Of a stretch of 64,000 nt of DNA, positions 24,317-33,055 are shown piece after piece. Position numbers and translations under genes: made by a program. The notes under the pieces were generated by a model. That model was given only the letters and a program-made list of their open reading frames with translations, ran no database searches and was not told the origin of the DNA. Origin of the DNA: Streptomyces sp. FIT100 (GTDB lineage: Bacteria; Actinomycetota; Actinomycetes; Streptomycetales; Streptomycetaceae); contig NZ_CP075715.1 of the NCBI RefSeq assembly GCF_024584805.1, positions 4,288,526 through 4,352,525 of the forward strand, given 5' to 3'. How positions within the stretch are numbered: position 1 is the stretch's first letter; each line of letters begins with the position of its first letter.

Positions 24317-24435
24317 CGGGCCCGGGACCTCTGTGGCGGGCCCGGGACCGACCCGACACCTTGCCCACGAAAGTGGCCGAGGCCATACAAGATGGCCATG
24401 TCCGGCGCCGTCCGGGCCTCCCTAACCTGTTCGCC

Positions 24436-25797
24436 ATGACCCCTCATGCCGAACCCGATCCGCAGGCCGGCGCGGCCGTCAAGGCCGCGGACCGTGCGCA
24501 CGTCTTCCACTCCTGGTCCGCCCAGGGCCTGATCGACCCGCTCGCCGTGGCCGGCGCCGAGGGCTCGTACTTCTGGGACTACGACGGCAACCGCTACCTC
24601 GACTTCACCAGCGGCCTCGTCTACACCAACGTCGGCTACCAGCACCCGGCCGTCGTCGCGGCGATCCAGGAGCAGGCCGGCCGGCTCACCACCTTCGCGC
24701 CCGCCTTCGCCATCGACGTACGCTCCGAGGCCGCACGCCTCATCGCCGAGCGCACCCCCGGCGACCTCGACAAGATCTTCTTCACCAACGGCGGTGCGGA
24801 GGCCGTCGAGAACGCCGTCCGCATGGCCCGGCTGCACACGGGCCGCGCGAAGGTGCTCTCCGCCTACCGCTCGTACCACGGCGCCACCTCCACCGCGATC
24901 AACCTCACCGGCGACCCGCGCCGCTGGGCCTCCGACTCGGCCTCCGCCGGCGTCGTCCACTTCTGGGCGCCGTTCCTCTACCGCTCCCCCTTCTACGCCA
25001 CCACCGAGGCGGAGGAGTGCGCGCGTGCCCTGACGCACCTGGAGGACACGATCGCCTTCGAGGGGCCGGGGACGATCGCCGCGATCATCCTGGAGACCGT
25101 CCCCGGGACCGCCGGCATCATGACCCCGCCGCCCGGCTACCTCGCGGGAGTCCGCGAGATCTGCGACCGGTACGGGATCGTGTTCGTCCTCGACGAGGTC
25201 ATGGCGGGCTTCGGGCGCACCGGAAAGTGGTTCGCCGCCGAGCACTTCGACGTCGTGCCCGACCTGATGACCTTCGCGAAGGGCGTCAACTCCGGTTACG
25301 TGCCGCTGGGCGGTGTCGCGATATCCGCGGAGATCGCGGCGACCTTCGACAAGCGGCCGTACCCGGGCGGGCTCACCTACTCCGGCCACCCGCTCGCCTG
25401 CGCCGCCGCCGTCGCCACCATCCGCGCGATGGAGGACGAGCAGGTCGTCGAGCACGCCGCCCGTATCGGTGAGACCGTCCTCGGCCCCGGCCTGCGCGAG
25501 CTCGCCGAGCGCCACCCGTCGGTCGGCGAAGTGCGCGGCCTGGGCGCCTTCTGGGCCCTCGAACTGGTGCGGAACCGGGAGACACGCGAGCCGCTCGTCC
25601 CGTACAACGCGGCGGGCGAGGCCAACGCGCCGATGGCGGCCTTCGGCGCGGCCTGCAAGAAGAACGGCCTGTGGCCCTTCATCAACATGAACCGCACCCA
25701 CGCCGTCCCCGCCTGCAACATCAGCGAGGCGGAGGCCAAGGAGGGCCTGGCGGCCCTCGACGCCGCGCTCGCCGTCGCCGACGAGCACGTGGCGTAG
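24436..25797 (+). CDS. Class III PLP-dependent aminotransferase
   Basis: 453 aa. Class III features are in order: FWDYDGNRYLDFTSG, FTNGGAEAVENAVRMAR, YRSYHGAT, the VLDEVMAGFGRTGKW segment with the cofactor Asp, and the Schiff-base Lys in MTFAKGVNSGYVPLGG. These enzymes move amino groups between omega-amino compounds and keto acids; similar Streptomyces proteins are labelled aspartate aminotransferase family. No ribosome-binding site precedes the ATG at 24436, but TAACCT lies exactly seven nt upstream, so a leaderless mRNA is likely. The GntR gene follows on the same strand. Confidence 0.93.
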   Translation: MTPHAEPDPQAGAAVKAADRAHVFHSWSAQGLIDPLAVAGAEGSYFWDYDGNRYLDFTSGLVYTNVGYQHPAVVAAIQEQAGRLTTFAPAFAIDVRSEAARLIAERTPGDLDKIFFTNGGAEAVENAVRMARLHTGRAKVLSAYRSYHGATSTAINLTGDPRRWASDSASAGVVHFWAPFLYRSPFYATTEAEECARALTHLEDTIAFEGPGTIAAIILETVPGTAGIMTPPPGYLAGVREICDRYGIVFVLDEVMAGFGRTGKWFAAEHFDVVPDLMTFAKGVNSGYVPLGGVAISAEIAATFDKRPYPGGLTYSGHPLACAAAVATIRAMEDEQVVEHAARIGETVLGPGLRELAERHPSVGEVRGLGAFWALELVRNRETREPLVPYNAAGEANAPMAAFGAACKKNGLWPFINMNRTHAVPACNISEAEAKEGLAALDAALAVADEHVA

Positions 25798-25896
25798 GAC
25801 ACGCGGCGCAGGACGCGGCCCGTGGGCACCACGCGGGGCGTAAGAGCGGCGTAGGACGTGGCGTACGCCACGCCCTGGGGTCCCCTCCGACTGGCT

Positions 25897-25916
25897 TAGG
25901 GTGTCCGGAACCGGAC
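25897..25916 (+). promoter_or_regulatory. -10 and palindrome before the GntR gene
   Basis: TAGGGT (25897-25902) is a possible -10. It is followed directly by the perfect palindrome GTCCGGAACCGGAC (25903-25916), which would cover the transcription start. This layout suits autorepression by the GntR-type protein encoded 16 bp further on. Confidence 0.55.
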
Positions 25917-25931
25917 GGAGGGGACCCACAC

Positions 25932-26612
25932 ATGCCCGCGAGCGGAGTCGTGACCCGCAGCACATTGCGGCAGCAGATCGCGGACGCACTGCGCGACGAG
26001 GTGCTCGCCGGCCGTCTCCAGCCCGGGCAGGAGTTCACGGTCAAGGAGATCGCCGCCACGTACGGGGTGTCGGCGACGCCCGTCAGGGAAGCGCTCGTCG
26101 ACCTCACCGCGCAGGGGCTGCTCGACTCCAACCAGCACCGCGGCTTCCAGGTGCACCGGTTCTCGATCGAGGACTACCGCGGCATGGTCGAGGCCGCCTC
26201 GCTCGTCGTGGACGGCATCTTCCGCGCGGACGGGACCCCGCGCGCCAACCCGGTGCACGGCCCGGCCCTCGTCTCCGTACGCCGCCGGGCCGAGGAGGCC
26301 GCGCGGGCCGCGCGCAGCGGTGAGCTGGACGTCCTCATCGGCTACGACCTGCGCTTCTGGCGGGAGCTCGGCGCGCTCGTCACCAACTGCTACATCGCCG
26401 AGTTCCTGCACCGGATGCGGGTCCAGACCTGGGTGTTCGCCGTGCCGCATCTGCGCGGCGAGCCCGAGCCGGCGGCGTGGCTGTGGAACAGGCACGAGGA
26501 CCTGGTGGACGCGATCACCCTCGGGGACGGGCGGACCGCGCACGCCGTGGTCGTCACCCACGACGAGCACGCGCTGCGCTGGGCGGACCGGCTGGAGCGG
26601 CGCACCCGGTGA
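25932..26612 (+). CDS. GntR-family (FadR-like) transcriptional regulator
   Basis: 226 aa from ATG at 25932 (GGAGGGGA upstream). The N-terminal winged helix (about 8-75: LRDEVLAGRLQPGQEFTVKEIAATYGVSATPVREAL) is followed by an all-helical FCD-like effector domain (about 85-220). Such proteins usually repress metabolic genes and release DNA on binding an acid. The preceding aminotransferase and the palindrome before its own gene are likely targets. The stop codon lies at the first base pairs of a 13-bp tandem repeat array. Confidence 0.92.
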   Translation: MPASGVVTRSTLRQQIADALRDEVLAGRLQPGQEFTVKEIAATYGVSATPVREALVDLTAQGLLDSNQHRGFQVHRFSIEDYRGMVEAASLVVDGIFRADGTPRANPVHGPALVSVRRRAEEAARAARSGELDVLIGYDLRFWRELGALVTNCYIAEFLHRMRVQTWVFAVPHLRGEPEPAAWLWNRHEDLVDAITLGDGRTAHAVVVTHDEHALRWADRLERRTR

Positions 26613-26701
26613 CGGGGCACGGTGAAGCGGTGCGGTGACGGGGCACGGTGAAGCGGTGCGGTGAAGCGGTGCGGTGAACGGGAGTAGTGAACGGGAGTGG
26701 T
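26611..26701. repeat. Seven 13-bp tandem repeats at the GntR stop
   Basis: Seven 13-mers in two sequence types (GACGGGGCACGGT and GAAGCGGTGCGGT, later GAACGGGAGTRGT) run head to tail from the GntR stop codon, followed by a partial eighth unit. The order of types shows that a 26-bp unit was duplicated, then single 13-mers. Confidence 0.92.
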
Positions 26702-26812
26702 GAACGGAGCCGCGACCGGGATGTGCGCTGACTGGGCGGGGTAGTCCCGTAGCACTACGCTGTCCCGACCATCGCACAAACCCGTACAACCCCGATGGAG
26801 AGCGAGCCCGTC

Positions 26813-27463
26813 TTGGCCTGTGACCTCTGGCTGGTCCCCCTCGTCGACGTGCTGTGCCACAGCCCCGACAACCCGTTCGCCGACGAGATCGCGTCGTACG
26901 ACAAGGCCCTCACCGATGCCGGTCTGCCCACCATTCCCGTCTTCGCCTACATGCCGGGCCTCTCGGGCGACGTCGCGCCCATCGCCGGCTTCGACTACGA
27001 CGCCCTGCACTTCCTGCGCCGGGCCTATCTGCTCCAGCTCTGCGGCCTGGCGGTGACGCCGGTCGACGAACTGGGCGGCGACTACGAGCAATTGCTGGAG
27101 ATGTTCGAGTCGACGGCCCAGCAGTCGCATCTGGTCTGGCACTACGACCACGCGGGGGCCTACGTCCCCGTCGACTTCCAGGTCCCGCTCTCGAACGAGG
27201 AACTCCTCGCGGCCGGCGGCCCCTTGGGCTCGACGCAGGGCCTCCTGCGCGAGCTCGAGTACGTGGCCCCCTCGATCGGCATCGACCCCGCCAACCCCCC
27301 GGCCGCCCCGGCCCCGCCGGCGCGCCCGACCTCCCTGGAGGAGCCGGCGGGGCCGATCCCGTACGACGAGAGCCCGTTCGCGCGCGAACGCCACGTCTGG
27401 CTGGGCCTGCACGCGGCGGCCACACGCAGCCTCGGCCAGGGCTCCATGATCATCTTCAGCTGA
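26813..27463 (+). CDS. Hypothetical actinobacterial protein (216 aa)
   Basis: The TTG at 26813 is preferred because GGAGAG lies ten nt upstream and the protein then begins MACDLWLVPLVDVLCHSP; the ATG at 26795 has no ribosome-binding site. TACGCT at 26755-26760 could be the -10. The protein is soluble, acidic, and includes a Pro/Ala-rich linker at about 160-180 (PANPPAAPAPPARP). I do not recognise a family. It looks like a conserved Streptomyces protein without assigned function. Confidence 0.75.
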   Translation: MACDLWLVPLVDVLCHSPDNPFADEIASYDKALTDAGLPTIPVFAYMPGLSGDVAPIAGFDYDALHFLRRAYLLQLCGLAVTPVDELGGDYEQLLEMFESTAQQSHLVWHYDHAGAYVPVDFQVPLSNEELLAAGGPLGSTQGLLRELEYVAPSIGIDPANPPAAPAPPARPTSLEEPAGPIPYDESPFARERHVWLGLHAAATRSLGQGSMIIFS

Positions 27464-27603
27464 CGCGCGGGCCACGGCCCTCGGGCCGCGGACCCGCCGT
27501 GCGCCTGCCGTGCGCCGGCCGGGCACCGCCGTCACGGCGGGCGCGGCCGGCGGGGTCGGTGCGGGCGGTGCGGGGGCCGTGCGGCTGGCGGGTCCGGCGC
27601 GGG

Positions 27604-28371
27604 TCAGCGCGGCTCCGGCGGCCGCTGCCTCGGCATGTTCGGCCGGGTCGGCGGTGTGAGCGGGAAGCGGCCTGAGGGGTGGCCGTTCTCCGGGCGCGGC
27701 GCCGTGCCCGCGTGCGAATGCAGCACCTGCGGGGCCGGGCCGGAGCGGAACTCGACCATCCAGTCCGCCGTCTCCGCCCGTACGAGCTCGGTGATGTCCT
27801 CCGAGAAGCGGCGCAGCACCCCGAGGCACCGCTCCGCCGCCTCGCTCGCCGTGCCCTCGGTCGGGCCGAGCACCTCGCGCACGCTCTCCGACGCCCAGTC
27901 GAACTGGAGCGCCTGGAGGCGTCGCTGCACCGCCTGGGCCGCGGCGACCCCCCGCATCCAGCCGGACGTCAGGCCGAAGTACCGGTCGCAGGCCAGGCAC
28001 GCCCCGGCCAGCAGCAGCGAGAGATAGCCCCAGCCCGCGGCGCCCGACAGCACGTCGGTGAGGTCGAGGAGCGGCAGCGCGGCGCCCGCGATCACGCCCA
28101 GGGCCGTACCGACGCGCAGCACCCGGGCCCAGCGGCGCTTGCGGGCCCGGTCGGAGAGGTACCACTCCGCGGTGCGCAGCGCGTTCGACTCGACCCAGCG
28201 GTACAGCTCGTCGAGTCGCTCCGCGGGCTCGCCCCAGTCCCCGAGCGGGAAGGGCCGCCCCGTCAGGTCGCCGTGCGCGTCCAGGCTCTCCCGGGCGGGG
28301 GCGCCCTCGCTGCGAGAGACCCCGTTCTCCTCCCGGGCCGACCCCCCAGGCTGCATCTCCGGCTGGCTCAC
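27604..28371 (-). CDS. SLATT/DUF4231-type two-helix membrane protein
   Basis: 255 aa from GTG at 28371 with AGAGGAG upstream. After a variable N-terminus come an amphipathic helix (LDELYRWVESNALRTAEWYLSDRARKRR), two membrane helices (about 85-102 and 108-127), and a long helical tail (AAQAVQRRLQALQFDWASE). This layout is that of SLATT domains, two-helix membrane effectors known from nucleotide-signal conflict systems. No SMODS, SLOG or nucleotidyltransferase gene adjoins it. The Pro-rich C-terminus is likely disordered. It is divergent from ybaB-recR. Confidence 0.75.
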   Translation of the reverse strand: MSQPEMQPGGSAREENGVSRSEGAPARESLDAHGDLTGRPFPLGDWGEPAERLDELYRWVESNALRTAEWYLSDRARKRRWARVLRVGTALGVIAGAALPLLDLTDVLSGAAGWGYLSLLLAGACLACDRYFGLTSGWMRGVAAAQAVQRRLQALQFDWASESVREVLGPTEGTASEAAERCLGVLRRFSEDITELVRAETADWMVEFRSGPAPQVLHSHAGTAPRPENGHPSGRFPLTPPTRPNMPRQRPPEPR

Positions 28372-28692
28372 CGGGGCACTCCTCTGCGCTCTGCGTGACT
28401 GCACTGCGTGGCTACGCATTGCTCTGCGTGACTGTTGCGTCCGTACCGTGCTAACCCTGCGTGACGTGCGATGCGCGCGTGGGTTCTGATGCGCAGGGTC
28501 TTCCTACCGCCGAATGGTGGGCCGCGGGGGCGAAATCCCGGTATTTCCGCCCGCACGAGGGTCCTGGTCGGGTAGGGGGAGGCCGGACGCTCTCACTCGA
28601 AAGAGTTGGTGACGAGCGGGCGGGGCGGGGCGCTCCGGGACCACGTAGGCTCGGTTTACCGAACATTCGTCGTCGAAATGCCAGGAGTGACC
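28372..28692. other. Divergent intergenic region with CTGCGTGAC repeats
   Basis: CTCTGCGTGACTG occurs exactly at 28389-28401 and 28422-28434, with a third CTGCGTGAC at 28457-28465. All lie in the upstream region of the SLATT gene and may be operator repeats. The rest, up to the YbaB ribosome-binding site, shows no convincing coding capacity. Confidence 0.5.
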
Positions 28693-29034
28693 GTGATTCC
28701 CGGTGGTGGCCAGCCCAATATGCAGCAGCTGCTCCAGCAGGCCCAGAAGATGCAGCAGGATCTCGCCCGGGCACAGGAGGAACTCGCGGCGACCGAGGTC
28801 GACGGCCAGGCGGGCGGCGGTCTCGTCAAGGCGACCGTGACCGGCTCCGGGGAGCTGAGGGCGCTCGTCATCGACCCCAAGGCGGTGGACCCGGAGGACA
28901 CCGAGACCCTCGCGGACCTCGTCGTCGCCGCCGTCCAGGCCGCGAACGAGAACGCGCAGCTCCTCCAGCAGCAGAAGCTCGGGCCGCTGGCACAGGGTCT
29001 GGGCGGCGGCGGGATCCCGGGCCTGCCGTTCTGA
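28693..29034 (+). CDS. YbaB/EbfC-family nucleoid-associated protein
   Basis: 113 aa from GTG at 28693 (CAGGAGTG upstream). The N-terminal helix MQQLLQQAQKMQQDLARAQEEL, then VDGQAGGGLVKATVTGSGELRALVIDPKAVD, give the tweezer-like YbaB dimer fold that binds DNA. The Gln-rich helix is longer than in the E. coli protein, and the tail is Gly-rich. As in many bacteria it lies directly before recR, and the pair is likely co-transcribed (209 bp gap). Confidence 0.95.
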   Translation: MIPGGGQPNMQQLLQQAQKMQQDLARAQEELAATEVDGQAGGGLVKATVTGSGELRALVIDPKAVDPEDTETLADLVVAAVQAANENAQLLQQQKLGPLAQGLGGGGIPGLPF

Positions 29035-29243
29035 TCCGTTCGTTCCGGAGTCATCCATTCCGGAGTCGTTCGAATTCGGAGCCGCCGTTCGGATCCGGAG
29101 CCGTCCGGATCCCGGCGTACACGCGCCGGTAAGGCGTACGCGCTTCTATGGCGTACGCCCAGCTACTACCGTAGCCATCGAGCCGTAACCATCGAAGCAG
29201 TCCCGGAGACCGGAGAGTCCCGGAGAACCGGAGAGGCGTTCCG

Positions 29244-29843
29244 TTGTACGAAGGCGTGGTTCAGGACCTGATCGACGAACTGGGCAGGCTGCCCGGCGTC
29301 GGTCCCAAGAGCGCGCAGCGGATCGCCTTCCACATCCTCCAGGCCGAGCCCACCGACGTCCGCCGCCTCGCCCACGCCCTCCTTGAGGTGAAGGACAAGG
29401 TCCGCTTCTGCGCCGTGTGCGGCAACGTCGCGCAGCAGGAGCAGTGCAACATCTGCCGGGACGCACGCCGCGACCTGGCGGTCATCTGCGTGGTCGAGGA
29501 ACCCAAGGACGTCGTGGCGATCGAGCGGACCCGCGAGTTCCGCGGTCGCTACCACGTCCTGGGCGGCGCGATCAGCCCGATCGAGGGCGTCGGCCCGGAC
29601 GATCTGCGGATCCGCGAGCTCCTCACGAGGCTCGCGGACGGCGCGGTCACCGAGCTGATCCTGGCGACCGACCCCAACCTCGAGGGCGAGGCCACCGCCA
29701 CCTACCTGGCGCGCATGATCAAGCCCATGGGGCTGAAGGTGACGCGTCTCGCCAGCGGACTTCCCGTTGGCGGCGATCTCGAATACGCCGACGAGGTCAC
29801 GCTCGGGCGTGCCTTCGAGGGGAGACGACTTCTCGATGTCTGA
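29244..29843 (+). CDS. recR: Recombination mediator RecR
   Basis: 199 aa from TTG at 29244. The helix-hairpin-helix (LGRLPGVGPKSAQRIAFHIL type), the four-Cys zinc knuckle (CAVCGN, CNICRD), the Toprim domain (ICVVEEPKDVVAIE, LGGAISPIEGVGPDDL) and the Walker-like C-terminal region are all present. RecR acts with RecO/RecF to load RecA at gaps. The next gene starts eight nt before this stop, so the two are translationally coupled. Confidence 0.98.
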   Translation: MYEGVVQDLIDELGRLPGVGPKSAQRIAFHILQAEPTDVRRLAHALLEVKDKVRFCAVCGNVAQQEQCNICRDARRDLAVICVVEEPKDVVAIERTREFRGRYHVLGGAISPIEGVGPDDLRIRELLTRLADGAVTELILATDPNLEGEATATYLARMIKPMGLKVTRLASGLPVGGDLEYADEVTLGRAFEGRRLLDV

Positions 29844-30504
29844 CGCAACGCTGCACTCCGCCACGCAGGATCCGGACGACTTCGCGGTCCAGATCGCCGA
29901 CTCGATCGAGAGCTTCATCGTCGCCACCACGGAAGTGGCGAAGGGCGACGAACCCGACAGTGCGGTGCCCTTCCTGCTGCTGGAGGTCTCGCAGCTGCTG
30001 CTCGCTGGCGGCCGGCTCGGCGCGCACGAGGACATCGTCCCGGAGGAGCGGTACGAGACGGACACCGGCCCCGACCAGGACGTGGACGAGCTGCGCGAGC
30101 GGTTCGCGGTCCTGCTCGACCCGGTCGACGTCTTCTCCGAGGTCTTCGACCCGTACGAGCCGCGCAAGGCGCCGGTCCCGTGCCGGATCTCCGACAACCT
30201 CGCGGACGTCGTCACGGACCTCCGCCACGGCCTCGCCCACTACCGCGCGGGCCGCACCACCGAGGCGCTGTGGTGGTGGCAGTTCTCGTACTTCTCCAAC
30301 TGGGGACCGACGGCGTCGGCCACCCTGCGCGCACTCCAGTCGCTCGTCTCGCACGTCCGCCTCGACCAGCCCCTCGCGGAGCTGGACGGCCTCGACACGG
30401 ACGAGGACCTGCCCGACGACGACCTGGCGGAGGAGGCCGGGCGCGTGATGGTCGAGGAGATCGCGGGGCCGCTGGGGCTGCGGAAGGTCCGTACCGCCCG
30501 CTAG
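29836..30504 (+). CDS. DUF5063 family protein
   Basis: 222 aa from ATG at 29836 (GAGGGGAG upstream), overlapping the recR stop by eight nt. It is a helical, acidic, cytoplasmic protein with the family phrases FLLLEVSQLLLAGGRLGA, RFAVLLDPVDVFSEVFDPYE and GLAHYRAGRTTEALWWWQFSYFSNWG. The function is unknown. Close coupling to recR in Streptomyces suggests a link to recombination or replication, by context only. Confidence 0.9.
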   Translation: MSDATLHSATQDPDDFAVQIADSIESFIVATTEVAKGDEPDSAVPFLLLEVSQLLLAGGRLGAHEDIVPEERYETDTGPDQDVDELRERFAVLLDPVDVFSEVFDPYEPRKAPVPCRISDNLADVVTDLRHGLAHYRAGRTTEALWWWQFSYFSNWGPTASATLRALQSLVSHVRLDQPLAELDGLDTDEDLPDDDLAEEAGRVMVEEIAGPLGLRKVRTAR

Positions 30505-30677
30505 ACGGTATCCCGGGGGTTCTCGGGTTCCTTTGGTGCCCTGGGGTGTCCCGGGGTGCCCGGGGCGTGCTCGGGCTGTAGCAGAAGCGATACGTTCCGG
30601 CTGGTCCCACGGGGTGTCCGGCACCGCTAGGTTGGCGGTCCTTCGACGTTCAACGTACGGGTGCTGGGGGCTGGGGA

Positions 30678-31445
30678 ATGGTGGACCGCATGGGACGACG
30701 ACGTACTGCGCACAGAGCTGCCGCCGCGGTGGTCGTGGCGGCGGCTCTGCTGTCGGGCTGCGGCCCCGAGTCGTCCCCGGCGGGCGGTGCCGGAGAGGTC
30801 TCCGACGTACCGTCCGTGTCCACGACGCCGCCCCTGACCCCGGCGGCATCGCCCTCGGCAACGCCCTCGCCCTCGGCTCCTGTCTCGGCGACCCCGCAGA
30901 CGGGCCCTTCCGGGTACGAGGGCTCCGCGGCACCGTCCACGCGGCCCGTGACACCCACGGCGAAGCCGAAGGCCCCCTCCCGGCCGACCAAGCTCACCAT
31001 GTTCGCCTCCGCCCCGGGCGGCAGGCTCGACCTGGCGCGGGGCGGCCCCGCCAAGGAGTTCACGGTCTCCGTCCACAACGGCAACACGCGTGCGTACGCC
31101 GAGGTCGCCGTGGCCTTCCAGATGGAGATCATGGAGAGCGCCAACGGCAGGTCCTCCGCCCAGAACGGCTTCGTCGTCGAGCGCCGTGATCCGGCGACGG
31201 GCCGCTGGACCAACGTAGAACTGCGCGTCGCCAACGACGTCCAGCCGCTCTGGCTCACCGCGACCGGGAGTCCGCTCGCCCTCGAAGCCTCCCGCGTCGA
31301 GCGCTACCGGATCCGCGCGGTCCCGACCGGGCCCGCCGGCTCCATGCCCCTCATGATCAAACTGGTGGACGCGGCGGCGCCCGACGACGCGTGGGAGACC
31401 GCCTTCCTCGGCAACGCCTCGCTCATGGTGAGCGCGAAGAGCTGA
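30678..31445 (+). CDS. Putative lipoprotein
   Basis: 255 aa. The start is uncertain between ATG 30678 (GGGGA directly before) and ATG 30690 (GGTGGA before). The signal ends in the lipobox LLSGC (Cys about 28). A Pro/Ser/Thr-rich linker (about 30-100) joins a C-terminal beta-rich domain (about 103-255; KLTMFASAPGGRLDLARGGP, FTVSVHNGNTRAYAEVAVAF), reminiscent of DUF11-like immunoglobulin-type wall proteins. The product is probably on the outer membrane face; its role is unknown. Confidence 0.85.
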   Translation: MVDRMGRRRTAHRAAAAVVVAAALLSGCGPESSPAGGAGEVSDVPSVSTTPPLTPAASPSATPSPSAPVSATPQTGPSGYEGSAAPSTRPVTPTAKPKAPSRPTKLTMFASAPGGRLDLARGGPAKEFTVSVHNGNTRAYAEVAVAFQMEIMESANGRSSAQNGFVVERRDPATGRWTNVELRVANDVQPLWLTATGSPLALEASRVERYRIRAVPTGPAGSMPLMIKLVDAAAPDDAWETAFLGNASLMVSAKS

Positions 31446-31689
31446 TCCCGCGCGGGGAGCCGGTCCCGCCCGAGGAACTGGTCCCGCGCGAGGGGCCGGG
31501 CCGGTGTGAGGGCCGGGCCGGTGTGAAGCGGCCCACACTCCGCGTACCCGGCCGCTGCCGCGGGCAGGCGGGAGCCCGAGCGGTCAGGAGCGCTCCGCCC
31601 CGGCGGCAGCCGCCACTGTGCCGGATGATCACGTCGTGAGCGGGACATCTCACGATGCGATACCTACCGGGCGTTCCTGGCTCGCTCGT

Positions 31690-31720
31690 TAAACTGAGCC
31701 GACCGCAGTGATGACTGCGG
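31690..31720 (+). promoter_or_regulatory. ask promoter -10 and leader hairpin
   Basis: TAAACT (31690-31695) is a good -10. Seven nt later CCGCAGT, loop GATG and ACTGCGG (31703-31720) form a perfect 7-bp hairpin at the predicted 5' end of the ask mRNA. A second inverted repeat, TCGTGAG-N8-CTCACGA (31634-31655), lies upstream and may be an operator. Confidence 0.55.
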
Positions 31721-31743
31721 CACAGACCGAGCGAGGAGCGCAC

Positions 31744-33024
31744 GTGGGCCTGGTCGTGCAGAAGTACGGAGGTTCCTCCGTTGCCGATGCCGAAGGCATC
31801 AAGCGCGTCGCCAAGCGGATCGTCGATGCCAAGAAGAACGGCCACCAGGTGGTCGTCGTGGTCTCGGCGATGGGCGACACGACGGACGAGCTGATCGATC
31901 TCGCCGAGCAGGTATCCCCCATCCCTGCCGGACGCGAGTTCGACATGCTGCTGACCGCCGGAGAGCGGATCTCCATGGCCCTGCTGGCGATGGCGATCAA
32001 AAACCTGGGCCACGAGGCCCAGTCGTTCACGGGCAGCCAGGCAGGTGTCATCACCGACTCGGTCCACAACAAAGCGCGCATCATCGATGTGACGCCGGGC
32101 CGCATCCGTACGGCGCTCGATGAGGGCAACATCGCCATCGTCGCCGGCTTCCAGGGCGTGTCCCAGGACAAGAAGGACATCACCACCCTCGGCCGCGGCG
32201 GCTCCGACACGACCGCCGTCGCGCTGGCCGCCGCGCTGGACGCCGAGGTCTGCGAGATCTACACCGATGTGGACGGCGTCTTCACCGCCGACCCGCGGGT
32301 CGTGAAGAAGGCCCGCAAGATCGACTGGATCTCCTTCGAGGACATGCTGGAGCTCGCCAGCTCCGGCTCCAAGGTGCTGCTGCACCGCTGCGTCGAGTAC
32401 GCACGCCGATACAACATCCCGATCCACGTCCGCTCGTCCTTCTCGGGACTGCAGGGCACCTGGGTCAGCAACGAGCCGCACTCCGACGAAAAGGGTCCCA
32501 AGGTGGAGCAGGCCATCATCTCCGGTGTCGCCCACGACACCTCCGAGGCGAAGATCACCGTCGTCGGCGTCCCGGACAAGCCGGGCGAGGCCGCCGCCAT
32601 CTTCCGCACCATCGCGGACAACGAGATCAACATCGACATGGTGGTGCAGAACGTCTCCGCCGCGTCGACCGGTCTCACCGACATCTCCTTCACCCTCCCG
32701 AAGACGGAGGGCCGCAAAGCGATCGACGCGCTGGAGAAGACCAAGGACGCCATCGGCTTCGAGTCGCTGCGCTACGACGACCAGATCGCCAAGATCTCGC
32801 TCGTCGGCGCGGGCATGAAGACCAACCCGGGCGTCACCGCTTCGTTCTTCGAGGCGCTCTCCGACGCGGGCGTGAACATCGAGCTGATCTCGACCTCCGA
32901 GATCCGCATCTCGGTCGTCACGCGCGCGGACGACGTCAAGGAGGCCGTGCAGGCCGTCCACACCGCCTTCGGTCTGGACAGCGACTCCGACGAGGCGGTC
33001 GTCTACGGAGGCACCGGACGGTGA
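31744..33024 (+). CDS. ask: Aspartokinase, alpha subunit
   Basis: 426 aa from GTG at 31744 (GAGGAG six nt upstream). The kinase domain has VQKYGGSSV at residues 4-12, FDMLLTAGERIS and TTLGRGGSDTTAVALA; two ACT domains follow (about 265-425). It phosphorylates aspartate, the first step to lysine, threonine, methionine and diaminopimelate, and usually answers to lysine plus threonine through the ACT domains. The asd-like gene follows 31 bp on, as in other Streptomyces. Confidence 0.97.
   Translation: MGLVVQKYGGSSVADAEGIKRVAKRIVDAKKNGHQVVVVVSAMGDTTDELIDLAEQVSPIPAGREFDMLLTAGERISMALLAMAIKNLGHEAQSFTGSQAGVITDSVHNKARIIDVTPGRIRTALDEGNIAIVAGFQGVSQDKKDITTLGRGGSDTTAVALAAALDAEVCEIYTDVDGVFTADPRVVKKARKIDWISFEDMLELASSGSKVLLHRCVEYARRYNIPIHVRSSFSGLQGTWVSNEPHSDEKGPKVEQAIISGVAHDTSEAKITVVGVPDKPGEAAAIFRTIADNEINIDMVVQNVSAASTGLTDISFTLPKTEGRKAIDALEKTKDAIGFESLRYDDQIAKISLVGAGMKTNPGVTASFFEALSDAGVNIELISTSEIRISVVTRADDVKEAVQAVHTAFGLDSDSDEAVVYGGTGR
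32503..33024 (+). CDS. Aspartokinase beta subunit from an internal start
   Basis: An in-frame GTG at 32503 (VEQAIISGVAHDTSEAKITV), preceded by AAAAGGG, would yield a 173-aa protein with both ACT domains. In Corynebacterium and Bacillus the beta subunit starts at this same point, so an alpha2-beta2 enzyme is likely. Confidence 0.65.
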   Translation: MEQAIISGVAHDTSEAKITVVGVPDKPGEAAAIFRTIADNEINIDMVVQNVSAASTGLTDISFTLPKTEGRKAIDALEKTKDAIGFESLRYDDQIAKISLVGAGMKTNPGVTASFFEALSDAGVNIELISTSEIRISVVTRADDVKEAVQAVHTAFGLDSDSDEAVVYGGTGR

Positions 33025-33055
33025 CCGCAGCGCGCCGGCCCCCGGTGGTCGCACG

